NCBI GenBank assembly: GCA_949290565.1
Contig: CASESH010000039.1
Span: 1 to 58,631, forward strand
DNA length: 58,631 nucleotides
Direction: 5' to 3'
From: an uncultured Christensenella sp.
Lineage (GTDB): Bacteria > Bacillota > Clostridia > Christensenellales > UBA1242
A program made the translations under genes and the position numbers. Within the stretch, counting starts at the first letter, position 1, and every line of letters begins with the position of its first letter. The notes below the pieces were generated by a model. That model was not told the DNA's origin. It worked only from the letters and a program-made list of their open reading frames with translations, and searched no databases. This document shows positions 57,149-58,631 of the stretch, piece by piece.

Positions 57149-58434
57149 TTAGAATAATAGACAAATCAAAGTATTTTTTAATTTAGTATATTCTTTCTCA
57201 TTAATAACTAGTGAACTATTTGGCATATCAGCCATTAAATAATTATTTCCGCTATATACTTTACTTGCAACGACAGTCTTTGAACTTGTCATATTAAAAT
57301 ATTCATAAACAGAACTTGCTCTATTATAACTTGCTAGTGCATCACTTAGACCAAACAAAGAAAAAGCAATCATACTCATAAAAATAGTAAAAATTAATCT
57401 AAGTGTTTTGTGTTTTAAAGAACTAACGCCCATTTTAAAACTATCTTTAATTTTAAATCTAGATTTAATAAGTTTAAAATTTTTAGGATTATATTCTTTT
57501 AATTTTAGATTAGATTCATTTGTCTTAATAAAAGTTTCACTATTGCCATCAGCAGTTATAAAAGCAGACTTCTTAACACTTTCATTAGCCTTATCATCAA
57601 AAGAAATTATTGTGTCCTTTTCCTTTGAATGTTTCATAATATTTGTTGTTATTTCAAGTAAATCAAACTTAGATAGTGTTTGTCCCTTTTTTATATGTAT
57701 TATCTTATCCTCAATAATACTTACGCCCGAACTTATTCTTTTAGCCTCAACCTCAATTTTTGTTTCATCTTTAATTATTTTACCATCTTTTAACTCAATA
57801 ATTCTATCGCCATAGATTTCAGCAAATTCCCTATCGTGAGAAACAACAATAACAAGTTTATCTTGCGAAAGTTTCTTCAATGTGTCCATAACTTGTTTAC
57901 CAGTGTTGCTATCTAACGCCCCAGTAGGTTCATCAGCCATAATGATTTCAGGGTCTTTAATTAAAGCCCTTGCAATGGCGACTCTTTGTTTTTGTCCACC
58001 TGAAAATTGATTTTGTTTTCTTTTGTAGAAACCATCTAAATCAACTTTTTTTAGTAATTCTAAAACTTCTTCTCTATTAGGTGTTTTTCCTTGTAACTCA
58101 ATTGCAAGTTCCAAATTCTTACCAACAGTAAATTCCTCCAAAATATTGTACTCTTGAAATATGAAACAAATAAAAGTATTTCTATAACCATCAAAATCAC
58201 TTTGCTTAAAGTCCTTTGAAGATTTTCCCTTAATAATTATTTCTCCACTATCAAAAGTGTCCAGTCCACCAATAGTATTTAAAAGTGTACTTTTACCACT
58301 ACCACTTTTACAAGTAAAAAAACAAGACCTTTTTCAGGGAAGTCAATACTTACATCGTTAATTGCTTTAACTATTGTCCCTTTATTTTTCTTACCTAATT
58401 TATATGTTTTAACTAAATTTCTTACACTTAACAT
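57149..58434 (-). pseudogene. Broken ABC transporter ATP-binding/permease gene (MacB/antimicrobial-peptide-export type)
   Basis: The frame starts at the ATG at 58434 (RBS AAGGAA) and encodes MLSVRNLVKTYKLGKKN and on to KGLVF. It then loses frame at 58311, where Walker A should read LLGKSGSGKST: one base, probably a G of CTTGGT, is missing. The following frame (57149-58141 plus the stretch upstream) restores Walker A, the Q-loop (FIFQEYN), the signature SGGQKQRVAIARA, Walker B (IIMADEPTGALD) and the H-loop (VVSHD), then one membrane helix (LIFTIFMSMIAF). It ends abruptly at 57149 soon after this helix, whereas full members have four helices and about twice the length. So there is both a frameshift and a 3' truncation. 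An alternative is programmed -1 slippage at T-TTT-TTA (58321-58315), but the truncation argues for decay. Confidence 0.85.
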
Positions 58435-58631
58435 GCGGACTGTTCCTTTTTTTATTTTTGGTATTGTAACATAACGTATTATTATTTTCGAGTCCTTTTT
58501 TTCGAGTCAATTTATCATTAAATAATTTATTGTATAGATATAAAAGTTTATAAAAAATTATTTTGATTTCGAACCTATGACATATAAAAAAATAAGAATA
58601 TTATTTAATAAGATTTATTAAAAAAATAAAA
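58435..58631. other. AT-rich region upstream of the ABC pseudogene
   Basis: No gene was seen. On the minus strand, TTGACT (58510-58505) and AATAAT (58486-58481, spacer 18) form a weak promoter. CGAGTC occurs twice, at 58489-58494 and 58503-58508 (plus strand), overlapping this promoter, and might bind a regulator. Confidence 0.35.

Noticed and set aside
58315..58321. Programmed ribosomal frameshifting as the main explanation of the ABC gene
   Set aside because: The gene is also truncated at its 3' end, and the restored Walker A would lack its first Gly, so a simple deletion is more likely. It is kept only as an alternative.

Overview
The window is strongly AT-rich and looks like a chromosomal segment of an anaerobic, low-GC Firmicutes bacterium, most likely an uncultured gut-type Clostridia. 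The pointers are a SCIFF ribosomal peptide with its radical SAM maturase (a clostridial hallmark), a GGGtGRT protein beside a NifU-like scaffold, an [FeFe]-hydrogenase, an Fe-S/FAD enoate-reductase-type enzyme, and cell-surface proteins built from InlB B-repeats, BIg2 and MBG-type domains. The assignment is inference. No phage, insertion sequence or CRISPR array was seen.

Layout. Bases 1-32221 (minus strand) are one uninterrupted reading frame that runs off the left edge: at least 10,740 codons of a giant surface protein. It has an Asn/Gln-rich cytoplasmic tail, one membrane anchor, a long InlB B-repeat stalk, then alternating InlB-repeat and Pmp-like parallel beta-helix blocks, one BspA-type leucine-rich block, and a very long beta-helix block still running at base 1. 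An AT-only spacer (32222-32887) follows. Next come a two-gene minus-strand operon (NifU-like scaffold, GGGtGRT protein) and a divergent Fe-S/FAD reductase whose shared upstream region carries a palindrome. After these are tRNA-Arg(ACG), a small unknown gene with GAD repeats, an RpiB/LacAB-type isomerase and an Orn/Lys/Arg-decarboxylase-type PLP enzyme.

The middle holds the SCIFF precursor (40541-40690, a short gene easily missed) and its maturase, separated by a terminator-like hairpin. They are followed by a nucleoside hydrolase-metallophosphoesterase fusion and an unknown 195-residue protein. On the minus strand, 51535-44598 encodes a 2103-residue MBG/BIg2 lipoprotein and a small lipoprotein, so the window has a second extracellular repeat-protein locus.

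The right end carries dtd and metG (overlapping; the MetRS looks archaeal/eukaryotic in type), a minus-strand hydrogenase operon (HydA-type catalytic subunit plus a shortened NuoF/HydB-like Fe-S protein lacking the flavin domain), a PEBP-family protein, and a broken ABC transporter gene with a frameshift at Walker A and a missing C-terminal half.

How the genes fit together: the housekeeping and redox genes (Fe-S scaffold, radical SAM, hydrogenase, enoate reductase) describe a fermentative anaerobe. The two lipoprotein/repeat loci devote about two thirds of the window to cell-surface architecture. The most unusual item is the >10,740-residue protein with its repeated 'cap plus GGAIY helix' modules.
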